64,000 nt of DNA, from the NCBI RefSeq assembly GCF_029846235.1, contig NZ_JARVWP010000018.1:62001-126000 (forward strand). The letters are read 5' to 3'. Positions 35,583-43,108 of the stretch are shown piece after piece; position 1 is the stretch's first letter; the number at the start of each line of letters is the position of its first letter. The stretch is from Bradyrhizobium sp. CER78 (GTDB taxonomy: Bacteria; Pseudomonadota; Alphaproteobacteria; Rhizobiales; Xanthobacteraceae). The position numbers were made by a program, and so were the translations under genes. Below the pieces are notes generated by a model that was given only the letters and a program-made list of their open reading frames with translations, did not search any database and had not been told where the DNA came from.

Positions 35583-35897
35583 TCAATGGCGATCGGCCGG
35601 CTTCGCCGGCGCCGCGACCGGCTGCATGGGAGCGGCTTGCTCCCACGGCGCTGGCAGGATGACCCGTGCCGGCGGCAGGGTCTGCGAAGCGCGCTGCACA
35701 TTCGCACTTGCCGGCGCACTGGCCGGCTGTGGCGCGGCGCCGGAATTATCCGCGCGGGCGATGGCAATCGTGATGCCGAGCGCCAATGTTGCGAACCCAA
35801 GTCCCGTTACAAGTCCCGCTGCAAGTCTCGCGCCGATCGAAGCGGCAGCGACGCCGGTCCGCGGCCTGTTCAGGATGGCAAGATGAGACGAGGTCAT
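35583..35897 (-). CDS. small membrane-anchored or secreted protein, Pro/Ala-rich
   Basis: 104 residues. One hydrophobic segment (AAGLVTGLGFATLALGITIA) follows a basic N-terminus, then ARADNSG, which could be a signal peptidase site or the end of an anchor. The remainder is Pro/Ala-rich low-complexity periplasmic sequence. No known domain. Function unknown. Confidence 0.6.
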   Translation of the reverse strand: MTSSHLAILNRPRTGVAAASIGARLAAGLVTGLGFATLALGITIAIARADNSGAAPQPASAPASANVQRASQTLPPARVILPAPWEQAAPMQPVAAPAKPADRH

Positions 35898-35981
35898 CGC
35901 AACTGCTCCTCACGCAATACACATCGTTTTCGGAGCCGTGCAGGACGCGAAGGCCTTGCACGGCTCAGGGAAGGCCGGTCG

Positions 35982-36398
35982 TCAGGTCTTGATGTCGGCC
36001 GGCAGCTTGCCGCCATTGGCGGCGAGCTTGGCCATCACCTGCTGATGCAGCCAGACATTCATTGTGGCGGTGTTGTTGGTATCGCCGGCGTAGTGCAGCT
36101 CCTTGGCGAGCTCCTTGCGCGCCGCAAGGCTCGAGTCGAGACCGAGCGCCTTCATCAGGTCGACGATCGAGGTGCGCCAGTCGAGCTTCTCGCCGGTGGC
36201 GGCCGCCGCCCTGTCGACGATCGCCGCGACGTCGACGGTTTGCGCCGCCGGCGTGCCGGGCGCCGCGGACGCGGGAGCTGACGATGTTGATGTCGATGCC
36301 GGCGCAGCGCCGGGCGCAGCCGTCGTTGTGGTCTCAGCCGTCTTGGCCTGGGCGCCATGGCCGAAGATTGCACCCATGATGCTTCCAAAAATGCTCAT
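35982..36398 (-). CDS. DUF3597 domain protein
   Basis: 138 residues. The N-terminal MSIFGSIMGAIFG, a low-complexity Ala/Thr/Ser/Pro linker and the conserved C-terminal domain (VDVAAIVDRAAAATGEKLDW, IVDLMKALGLDSSLAARKEL, LHQQVMAKLAANGGKLP) identify DUF3597, which resembles LysM-adjacent domains of unknown role in Proteobacteria. No cleavable signal. Function unknown. Confidence 0.85.
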   Translation of the reverse strand: MSIFGSIMGAIFGHGAQAKTAETTTTAAPGAAPASTSTSSAPASAAPGTPAAQTVDVAAIVDRAAAATGEKLDWRTSIVDLMKALGLDSSLAARKELAKELHYAGDTNNTATMNVWLHQQVMAKLAANGGKLPADIKT

Positions 36399-36558
36399 GC
36401 TCTCTCACTCCGTGCGCCCGAGACACCGTTGGTCCCGTGGCTGGTTCCGGTGACGGAGCGAACGATAGGCAGGCCATTGGCCTAGTGGAAGATGACCATC
36501 GTCACTATCGGAGTGTGGAACGGCGTGGTGCAGTCGGGGAGAGAATCGTGCGGTCAGG

Positions 36559-36602
36559 CATCGCACGTCGCGCGCGTTTCATCGTACGCCCCACGTGCGA
36601 TG
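36559..36602. repeat. inverted repeat, left hairpin of a tandem pair
   Basis: Arms CATCGCACGT (36559-36568) and ACGTGCGATG (36593-36602), 24-nt loop. It directly abuts a second inverted repeat at 36605-36655. No gene covers it. Confidence 0.65.
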
Positions 36603-36604
36603 AA

Positions 36605-36655
36605 GTCAGCCGTCCCGGCCCGATTCGCCAGCCCCGAGAAGTCGGGACGGCTGAC
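36605..36655. terminator. 13-bp-arm hairpin 25 bp after the GTPase gene, possible operon terminator
   Basis: Arms GTCAGCCGTCCCG (36605-36617) and CGGGACGGCTGAC (36643-36655) are perfect, with a 25-nt loop. On the minus strand this is the first structure after the stop of the GTPase gene. The long loop and missing T-tract are unusual for an intrinsic terminator, so a structured RNA or repeat is equally possible. Confidence 0.5.
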
Positions 36656-36680
36656 ACCAACGCGCGTCGCGCATCTTGAG

Positions 36681-37193
36681 CTAAAGCTGGCGGCGGCGGA
36701 TGGTCTGGGCGAGCTCGACGAAGCTTTCCGCGATGCCGACGCCGGTCTTGGCGCTGACCGATTTCACGCTCGACCTGCCGAGCGACTTGGCGAGCTCGGC
36801 AATCGCGCCCGCGCTGCCCGCCGCTTCCGGAAGATCGATCTTGTTCAACAGCGCCCGGTAGGGCCGGCCCGGAAAGCGCTCCTCGAAACCGCGAACCAGC
36901 TCGACCATGCGGGTCACCGTCTGCGGCCGCGTGACGTCGGAGACGATGATCGCGGCGGATGTGCCGGTGACATAGACGGTGTCGAAAATCTGCGTGCCGA
37001 AATCGCCGTCGGTATCCCACAGCACGAGGCGCATCGGATCGCTGCCGTCCGCCGGCACCACGTCGTGGCTCAGGATCTCGACGCCCAGCGTCGATTTGTA
37101 CTGGCCCTCGAACCGGTTGTAGATCAGCCGATAGAGGATCGACGTCTTGCCGACCCCCATATCACCGAGCAGCATGACTTTTGCGGTGAGCAT
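36681..37193 (-). CDS. Rab/MglA-like small GTPase
   Basis: 170-residue Ras-superfamily GTPase. G1 GDMGVGKTS (residues 10-18), G2 Thr35 in STLGVEI, G3 DTDG (60-63), G4 NKID (117-120) and G5 SAK (147-149) are all present. The residue after G3, normally the catalytic Gln (Ras Gln61), is Asp64, and the G3 alanine is Asp62, so intrinsic hydrolysis may be slow or partner-dependent. No C-terminal cysteine, hence no lipid anchor. The start overlaps the stop of the membrane OmpA-domain gene by one base (TGATG). Its partner is probably the roadblock-like domain of that protein, by analogy with MglA/MglB. Confidence 0.9.
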   Translation of the reverse strand: MLTAKVMLLGDMGVGKTSILYRLIYNRFEGQYKSTLGVEILSHDVVPADGSDPMRLVLWDTDGDFGTQIFDTVYVTGTSAAIIVSDVTRPQTVTRMVELVRGFEERFPGRPYRALLNKIDLPEAAGSAGAIAELAKSLGRSSVKSVSAKTGVGIAESFVELAQTIRRRQL

Positions 37194-38944
37194 CAGCGGG
37201 CCACTTCGCCTCGATAGACCGTCTCGAACGCGACGCGGCGGTTGCCGCCGACGGTGGCATCAAGCCGGTCGGTGATCGGCATCGTCGCGGCGCGCGACAC
37301 CAGGATCAGCCGCGACGGATCGACCCCGAGCGCGGTCAGCCTGCGCTGGACCTGCTCCGCCCGCTTGCGCCCCAACGTCCTGTTGGTGCCTTCCGTGCCG
37401 CTCTGATCGGCATAGCCGACGATCCGCAGCCTGAGATCGTTGTTCGCCAGCAGTCCGGCAAGCTCGCGAAGGTGCTGTTCGGCCTGATCGTTGTCGAGGA
37501 ATTCGTCTGAATTGTTGACGAAGAAGACCGCGGTCGAGGCGATGAAGCGGTCGAGCCGCGCCGCCGGGCCGTCGGCGACGGATTGCAGCTTGGCGTATTG
37601 CTCACCGAGCTTCGCGTACTGCTCGCCGAGCTTGTCGTACTGCTCGGTCAGCCCGGCATATTTCTGGTCGCCCGACTTCGCCTGTGCGTTCATCGCCTCG
37701 CGCATCTGGTCGAGACTCGCCTGCAGCCGCGTCAGGCTCTGCTGCAGGCCTGCGATGCCGGCCTGCGCTGCCACCGCCTGCTCCGGTGTGGCGACCTGCC
37801 CGATCCGGTTGACGATCTTGTAAGGTGCCGCGGCCGCAGCAAGCGCGTCGATCACCGGCGCCGTCTCCAGCTCGCCCGGTTCGATGCCCGAGACCGCCAC
37901 GCTTGCCTTGCCGTGATCGAAGTCAAGCCGCAGCGGGAACGTGGCCAGCAAAGGCTGCTTTGCGGCGAGTTGCTCCAGCGCCGCATGGGTTCGCCGCTCC
38001 AACAGGCTGCGCGACACCGAGGTCGCGGCAAGCCAGAGCAACAGCGCCAACACCGCGGCGAGCACGGCGAACAGGATCACCTTGCCGCGCCGGCTTGCGA
38101 TCCGCCGCGGCGCGTCGTCGGTTTCGATTGCGGCTGCGAGCGAGGCGAGCATCGGACCATCGCAATCCGCGCCGCGGTCGATGCGCTCGATCGCGTCGAA
38201 AAACAGCGAATTGATCCGGGCATTGTCGGCGGGACGCAGCGGTCCCAGGCACTCCGCCGCCAGGATAAAGCGGGGTGAGGCGCGCAGCGCGAGCTGCCGG
38301 CCACCAAAATCGAGCGTCTGCAGATTGCCTTCGCCGGCCAGTGCCTGCACGGAGAACTCGAGGATCGCCGCGACCATCGCGCTGAGCAGGTCGGCGCGTT
38401 CGTCGGCGGTCTCCTCGCGCTTCCAGTCGGCGATCAGCCGGCCGTTGCCGCGTTCGATGATCAGGAGCCGATTGATCTGCGGCGGGCGATCGGCAAGCAC
38501 GAACTCGCTGATCGGACGCCCCGTTACCAGCGACTTGACGCGCCCGACCCACAGCTGCGCCGAGGTCAGGGCATTGATGCGCTGCTCGAGCGAGGCAACC
38601 AGTTCCCGGAACGCATTTGCAACCGCGGCGCTGACCAGCCGGCCGACGATCGGATAGAGCGCCTCGATCATCTGCTCGCGCGAATTCTTGATCTCGCTGC
38701 GGATCGCGGAGACCACGACCGGCGCAATCGCGGTGGCGAGCTCGCGCGGCCGATTGACCTCGGCGCGCTCCAGCGCCTCGACGAGAATGCCGGCGGTCGC
38801 CGTCTCCAGCCGATCGGCATTGCCGACGTAGCGCTGCAGCGAGTCGAGGTCAGCCTCGAGCGACGTCAGACGCGTCGCCTCGGGCTGAAACAGCAATGTC
38901 TTGAGCTGCTCGATCTCGCGATTCTGGCCGGCAGCAGCTGCCAT
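37193..38944 (-). CDS. inner-membrane protein with cytosolic roadblock-like domain and periplasmic coiled coil and OmpA domain
   Basis: 583 residues. A cytosolic helical N-terminus (1-150) precedes a segment (about 155-255: LLIIERGNGRLIADWKREE, then GNLQTLDFGGRQLALRASPR) that reads like a roadblock/LC7 or longin fold. One transmembrane helix lies near 287-308 (VILFAVLAAVLALLLWLAA). The periplasmic part has a BON-like segment (LRLDFDHGKASVAVSGIEPG), a coiled coil (388-458) with three EQYAKLG-type heptads, and a C-terminal OmpA-like peptidoglycan-binding domain with the DAP-contacting Asp and Arg (GYADQSGTEGTNRTLGRKRA). No signal peptide. It would connect a cytosolic GTPase to the cell wall. 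Roadblock and BON calls are inference from pattern. Confidence 0.82.
   Translation of the reverse strand: MAAAAGQNREIEQLKTLLFQPEATRLTSLEADLDSLQRYVGNADRLETATAGILVEALERAEVNRPRELATAIAPVVVSAIRSEIKNSREQMIEALYPIVGRLVSAAVANAFRELVASLEQRINALTSAQLWVGRVKSLVTGRPISEFVLADRPPQINRLLIIERGNGRLIADWKREETADERADLLSAMVAAILEFSVQALAGEGNLQTLDFGGRQLALRASPRFILAAECLGPLRPADNARINSLFFDAIERIDRGADCDGPMLASLAAAIETDDAPRRIASRRGKVILFAVLAAVLALLLWLAATSVSRSLLERRTHAALEQLAAKQPLLATFPLRLDFDHGKASVAVSGIEPGELETAPVIDALAAAAAPYKIVNRIGQVATPEQAVAAQAGIAGLQQSLTRLQASLDQMREAMNAQAKSGDQKYAGLTEQYDKLGEQYAKLGEQYAKLQSVADGPAARLDRFIASTAVFFVNNSDEFLDNDQAEQHLRELAGLLANNDLRLRIVGYADQSGTEGTNRTLGRKRAEQVQRRLTALGVDPSRLILVSRAATMPITDRLDATVGGNRRVAFETVYRGEVAR
37588..37650 (-). 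repeat. three 21-bp tandem units inside the OmpA-domain gene
   Basis: Units at 37588-37608, 37609-37629 and 37630-37650 encode successive heptads (EQYDKLG, EQYAKLG, EQYAKLQ) of the periplasmic coiled coil. In-frame repeat number could vary and change the coil length. Confidence 0.75.
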
Positions 38945-38946
38945 GC

Positions 38947-39312
38947 TTATTTGCCCGTGCGGCCGGTTCCCAATCCGCTGATGACGGTGCCGAGCTGGGT
39001 GATGGCCGCGCCGACATCCTTCAGCGAGTCGAGGCGCTTCTGCTCGGTGTCGCGTTCGAGGTCGGAGAGCCTCGCCTGCAGCGCGGTGAGCTCGTTGGTG
39101 AAGTCGGCCTGCATCTGCTTCAGCGATGCCTGCATCTCCTCGCGCAGGCCCGAGAGGTTGGTCTCGAGCGAGCGTTGCGCGCCGCCGAACAGGAGGTCGC
39201 GGACCTGATCGATCGCCGCCATGCCGTGCGCGGCCGGATCCACGCCGTTGCCGGCCGCCGGAGCGTCTGCCGGTCCGTCCGTACCCTTGGTCTGGCGCTC
39301 GATACCCTTCAT
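38947..39312 (-). CDS. coiled-coil protein, first gene of the GTPase operon
   Basis: About 121 residues from ATG 39312, chosen because AGGAA lies about 9 bp upstream; ATG 39333 lacks a site. A disordered N-terminus (TKGTDGPADAPAAGNG) leads to a long helix with heptad pattern (AQRSLETNLSGLREEMQASL, KQMQADFTNELTALQARLSD) and a glycine tail. No signal or membrane segment, so cytosolic. Its stop is 2 bp before the next gene. Likely partner or oligomerisation factor of the GTPase/OmpA-domain pair. Confidence 0.8.
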   Translation of the reverse strand: MKGIERQTKGTDGPADAPAAGNGVDPAAHGMAAIDQVRDLLFGGAQRSLETNLSGLREEMQASLKQMQADFTNELTALQARLSDLERDTEQKRLDSLKDVGAAITQLGTVISGLGTGRTGK

Positions 39313-39472
39313 GGTGATTTCCTGCTTACTCATAGCCGCGCAATCCGGACCTGCCGCTTCAAAAAGCAAATCCGAAACAACCCTATAGCCAATTTTGTGG
39401 GCGCGGCCCAGAGAAAGGCGAGCAATCTCAGCAAGATCAACCGCTTGGTTGCGCGGTTGAGGGCAATTATTT

Positions 39473-40129
39473 CTAGTAAGTTATTGCCTTTATTGCGAGT
39501 TCCGTACGGTTCTTGACCTGGCATTTCTCCAGGATGGTACTGACATAGTTCTTCACGGTGCCCTCGGCCAAATGCAGCCGCTCGCCGATCTCGGTATTGC
39601 TCTTGCCCTCGACGATCAGCGTGAGAATTTCATTCTCCCGCGCCGTCAACCCGTCGCGAACCGGCAGCTTCGCCGAGACGCGCGGGCCGCGCAGCCGCTT
39701 GAACTCGTCGAGGATGCGCGCCGCGACACCCGGCGAAAGCCCGGACTGGCCGTTGATGACCGCGCGGATCGTCGATGCGATCTCCTCCATCCTGGCATCC
39801 TTCAGGAGATACGCCTTGGCGCCTGCGCTGACCGCCTCGAAGATCAGGTCGTTGGTCTCGAATGTCGTCAGCACCACGATGTGGGTCTGCGGCAACTCTC
39901 GCAGAATCCGCTGGGTCGCCGCGATGCCGTCGACACGCGGCATCTGCAGGTCCATCAGGATGACGTCCGGCCGGTAGCGCCGCGCGAACTCGATGGCCTG
40001 CTCGCCATCGGCCGCGCCGGGAAGGATCTCGAAATCGTCGTTCTGCTGGGCAAGCAGTGTGGCGATACCTTCCCTGATCAGGGTCTGATCCTCTGCAATC
40101 AGCACCCGTACCTTCTCAATCCTGCTCAC
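39473..40129 (-). CDS. NarL/FixJ-type response regulator
   Basis: 218-residue two-domain regulator. The receiver has the acidic pair in LIAEDQTLIREG, the phosphoacceptor Asp in VILMDLQMPRVDG and Lys in YLLKDARMEEIA. The LuxR-type helix-turn-helix follows: LTARENEILTLIVEGKSNTEIGERLHLAEGTVKNYVSTIL. It is downstream of a HisKA_3 kinase on the same strand, with a 44-bp repeat in the 108-bp gap. Its likely binding sites are the paired dyads upstream of the kinase gene. Confidence 0.93.
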   Translation of the reverse strand: MSRIEKVRVLIAEDQTLIREGIATLLAQQNDDFEILPGAADGEQAIEFARRYRPDVILMDLQMPRVDGIAATQRILRELPQTHIVVLTTFETNDLIFEAVSAGAKAYLLKDARMEEIASTIRAVINGQSGLSPGVAARILDEFKRLRGPRVSAKLPVRDGLTARENEILTLIVEGKSNTEIGERLHLAEGTVKNYVSTILEKCQVKNRTELAIKAITY

Positions 40130-40172
40130 GGGCTTCCGTCATCCTCTCGAAGGTCCTGTTGTCTTGTTGGTC

Positions 40173-40216
40173 GCGTTTTCTTGACGCGAACCGGCACCCA
40201 CTTCGCTCGAAAACGC
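40173..40216. repeat. 44-bp inverted-repeat element, copy 1
   Basis: Ends GCGTTTTC (40173) and GAAAACGC (ending 40216) with the shared inner sequence ACGCGAACCGG. A second 44-bp copy is at 53888-53931. This copy sits between the sensor kinase and response regulator genes. Confidence 0.8.
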
Positions 40217-40237
40217 ACCGATTGCACGGCCACGACA

Positions 40238-41308
40238 TCAATCGGCCAGCACGCCGGCAGACGCCGCCGGCGGCACCGCTACGGGGAGCGATATCCGGAC
40301 CAGCGTTCCCTGTCCGGGCGCGCTCTCCACCGCGCAGCTTCCGCCGACAAGTTCAGCAAATTCGGCCATTCCGATCAATCCGAAATGTCCGGGATGCGGG
40401 ATCGCGGGATCGAAGCCATGGCCGTCGTCGCGGATCTCGACGACGAGCTTGCGGCCAACCGCCGCCGGCGCCTCGAAAGCGTGAAAGGAGACACGGCGTG
40501 CCTGCGCATGGGCCTGGACGTTGCGCAGTGCCTCGCTGAGGATGCGCTGAACCGTCAATCCGCAATCGCGCAAGCCGGCACGCGCCTCTTCGTCGATCTG
40601 GATCGACACCCTGACGCCGCTGCGTGCGGCGAAGTCGCTCAGCAGTCCCTCGACATCGGGATCAAGCTTCAGATCGTCGGGCGTGCGCAGGCGATCGATC
40701 GCCTCGCGGGCGCGCGAGAGGCCACTCGCGGCGGCATCTTCCGCGGTCGCAAGGCTATCCGCCACGCGCGCGGGATCGGCCGACAGATAATGCCTGATCA
40801 GCCGTATCTGGGTCAGCAGCGCAACGATCGAATGCACCAGCGTATCGTGCAGATCGCGCGCCAGCCGCAGCCGTGTTCGCGCCAGGGAGGCAAAGCGCAC
40901 CTCGGCGCTCGCCGCCTCGAGCTGCTGCTCCATCAGGCGACGGGCCCGGCGCTCGCTGCCGAGCAGCGTTTCCACCTGACGTCCCGCGAAGTCCGGCATG
41001 GCGATGACGAAATAGTGCGACTGCGCGCCGTTCCACAGCACGACCGCCGTCATCGGCTGCGTGATGTCAGGCGACGCGCCGCGCACGCCGGCCAGCGCGA
41101 TCGTGTCCCGCTGGCCGCTCGCGAGCGCCGCCAATTCGGCTTCCATGCCGACCAGCAGCATGCACTCGCAGCAATCGACGCCGATTGCGGGAAGCCATTC
41201 GACCAGCCGGCCGATCTTCCGCTGCATGCTCCGGTCGGCACCGATGACGGCTAGGCCGATGACGTTGGCTTCCGCGGCCGCAAGCAAATCCGCGCTCAGA
41301 TTGATCAT
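40238..41308 (-). CDS. sensor histidine kinase, NarX/HisKA_3 type
   Basis: 356 residues. The N-terminal sensor part has no transmembrane helix and contains two adjacent cysteines (VDCCECMLLVG), suggesting a soluble GAF/PAS-like or redox/metal sensor. HisKA_3 has the phosphorylated histidine in LARDLHDTLVHSIVALLTQI; the ATPase domain has the N box ILSEALRNVQAHAQA and G boxes RDDGHGFD and GHFGLIGMAE. ATG 41308 is chosen because upstream in-frame sequence overlaps a divergent gene and has poor composition. Forms a two-component pair with the response regulator downstream. Confidence 0.88.
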   Translation of the reverse strand: MINLSADLLAAAEANVIGLAVIGADRSMQRKIGRLVEWLPAIGVDCCECMLLVGMEAELAALASGQRDTIALAGVRGASPDITQPMTAVVLWNGAQSHYFVIAMPDFAGRQVETLLGSERRARRLMEQQLEAASAEVRFASLARTRLRLARDLHDTLVHSIVALLTQIRLIRHYLSADPARVADSLATAEDAAASGLSRAREAIDRLRTPDDLKLDPDVEGLLSDFAARSGVRVSIQIDEEARAGLRDCGLTVQRILSEALRNVQAHAQARRVSFHAFEAPAAVGRKLVVEIRDDGHGFDPAIPHPGHFGLIGMAEFAELVGGSCAVESAPGQGTLVRISLPVAVPPAASAGVLAD

Positions 41309-41371
41309 GCGTTGCCCATCACTCAGCGAGCAGCCCACTCTGGCGTAAGCCGGTAGCGGCCGCAAACGAAT

Positions 41372-41408
41372 ATGACTTTCGTCATAACCGATCCTGACCT
41401 TCGTCAGG
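41372..41408. promoter_or_regulatory. two palindromic operators 22 bp apart upstream of the two-component genes
   Basis: ATGACTTTCGTCAT (41372-41385) and CCTGACCTTCGTCAGG (41393-41408) share the dyad core TGAC-N4-GTCA (TGACYTTCGTCA). Centre to centre is 22 bp, two helical turns, so two regulator dimers would bind one face. Position just upstream of the kinase start suggests autoregulation, probably by the LuxR-type response regulator. Confidence 0.65.
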
Positions 41409-41558
41409 TGCCGCCGCCGCTCGAAATGCGGTTCTGTCCCACGGATGAGCAACAGCGCAAGCCATGATGTGCCACATGACGGCGTCCATGGCGATGCCGG
41501 CCGGTCGCCGGGCCTCGCGGAAGGTCGTCGTGCCAGTCGGCCAGGGTGTGAGCTGACA

Positions 41559-41867
41559 ATGAAGGGCGCGCCACGGAGATCGTCGGATATCGAGCTGCGC
41601 ATGTTGGCGGAAGCGGAGAAGCCCGCGCGGCGCCGGCGCCTGAGCGCGACCCAGAAGGTGGCGTTGCAGGAAGCGCTCTCCGGCCGCCTTCAGCTCTACC
41701 CGCGCGGATATGCCGCGAGCAAGACCGGCCCGTTCCACTCACGACGCGCCATTCTCGGTCTGGTACGCGCCGGCCTGATGAGCCTCAGCGCGACGGCGCG
41801 CTACGCGGCCGTGACCAAGCGTGCGCGGGACGCCTACGCAGCCCCGGCGACCAGCGAGAGCGAGTAA
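41559..41867 (+). CDS. small basic protein of unknown function
   Basis: 102 residues from ATG 41559. Very basic (KPARRRRLSATQK, SRRAILGLVRAGL, KRARDAY) with helical character; it might bind nucleic acid. No recognised domain. The dyads at 41372-41408 lie in the region between it and the divergent kinase gene, so it might share that control. Confidence 0.6.
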   Translation: MKGAPRRSSDIELRMLAEAEKPARRRRLSATQKVALQEALSGRLQLYPRGYAASKTGPFHSRRAILGLVRAGLMSLSATARYAAVTKRARDAYAAPATSESE

Positions 41868-41905
41868 GCGCACGTCATCGGGCGCGGCACATCTTCCGCC
41901 GACGC

Positions 41906-42859
41906 TCAATCCGGCAAGGGCGCGCCCCAAATTGCCGTCACGTTGCCGCCGAGCCGTGGATTATTCAAAGGCCGCCTCGCACGGAGGATCGCCGGCAAGT
42001 CCGGATTGTGAAACCGGGCGTAGTACGGCTCCATCCAGGCCAGGTCGCCCTGGAAGGTCCAAGGGAAGAGCTGCTGCGGAACCTGGGTGAGAGCGCCGAA
42101 GCTACGCTCATCCTTGACGGCGCGAACGATCACAGCGGCGAGCCGGTGGATCGCTCCGTTATTCTCGGCATAGAGGTCGATGTTCCGCCGGCTCGCGAGT
42201 TCGGCGCAGAACACCAGCGGCGTGAGCGCAAAGTTGTGGTAGTGCAGCGCGCGCTCGCCGCGTTTCAGCTCGCGCTCCAGTTCGCCATGCGGGCCGATAT
42301 CCCTGATGCCCTGACGGGCGCGAGCGATGCCGGCATCGACCAGATCACCCCGATCCGTCAGGGTGCCGATCGACATCAGATCGAGTCCGGCCCAATAGAC
42401 CAGATTGTTGCCGAGGTGGTTGATGCGATCGGCATCGCGGGTTTCCTCGGCAATCCGGATCAGCCACGGCTTGATCTGCTGGAAGCGATGATCGGCCTTG
42501 ATCGATGTCGCAGGGAAGCGCAGCAGCGCGAGCGCGAAATCGGTCCCGGCCCAGGAGCGTTCGAAATCGCCCTGATAGTTGGCGCCGATCGTCAGCAGGG
42601 CACTTCCCCTCGCCCAGCCCGCCAGCAGGTCCATGACGCAATCCAGATCGCGTTCATCGGCCGCCTTGTTGACCTCCGCGATGAACGCGTGCAGCGGCTT
42701 GATGGCTTCCGCGTAACCGCTCGCATCCTGGTAGAAGCCCGGCGGATCGATCGACGTCAGCGCCGGCGGCGCCTCGCACGTCCGGGCCGCTGCCGGCTGC
42801 GCGAGGCAAGCAAGAGCGATCGACACGCCGATCGCTGCGAAACGAATGTCATGCTTCAT
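41906..42859 (-). CDS. alginate lyase (PL5)-like periplasmic protein lacking the catalytic histidine
   Basis: 317 residues with a signal peptide (MKHDIRFAAIGVSIALACLA, cleavage near PAAA). The fold-defining motifs of PL5 alginate lyases are present: NNLVYWAGL and KRGERALHYHNFALTPLVF. In PL5 enzymes the first motif is NNHxYW, whose His is catalytic; here it is Leu. The Arg and Tyr of the second motif keep their 7-residue spacing. So it could be a binding protein, a lyase with other specificity, or inactive. ATG 42859 has GGAG upstream. No alginate genes are adjacent. Confidence 0.78.
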   Translation of the reverse strand: MKHDIRFAAIGVSIALACLAQPAAARTCEAPPALTSIDPPGFYQDASGYAEAIKPLHAFIAEVNKAADERDLDCVMDLLAGWARGSALLTIGANYQGDFERSWAGTDFALALLRFPATSIKADHRFQQIKPWLIRIAEETRDADRINHLGNNLVYWAGLDLMSIGTLTDRGDLVDAGIARARQGIRDIGPHGELERELKRGERALHYHNFALTPLVFCAELASRRNIDLYAENNGAIHRLAAVIVRAVKDERSFGALTQVPQQLFPWTFQGDLAWMEPYYARFHNPDLPAILRARRPLNNPRLGGNVTAIWGAPLPD

Positions 42860-43108
42860 TGAAGGAACTCCGCGAGCCACCGCGGGAAGATACGCCCGTC
42901 GTGAGCGCCGGCGCAGTCATCGGCGACGGCGCGCAGGAAGACAACAAAATCTAAAGTGATGCGCTCGGGAAACCGGATTCAGGCGCCGTTCAGGGTTACG
43001 CCATGGTCCAGCAAGACTCGGCCGAAGCGCCGACGATCACGGCAATATGAAGCTAAGCTGCGAAGACAATCTTTACAGTTTACCTGCATATATGCCATCA
43101 CTACCGGC

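Noticed and set aside
37588..37650. Possible CRISPR because of three 21-bp repeats
   Set aside because: Units are contiguous with no spacers and encode heptads in frame.
43072..43094. Sigma-70 promoter TTTACA / TATATG before the MarR gene
   Set aside because: The spacing is about 11 bp, too short for a functional promoter.
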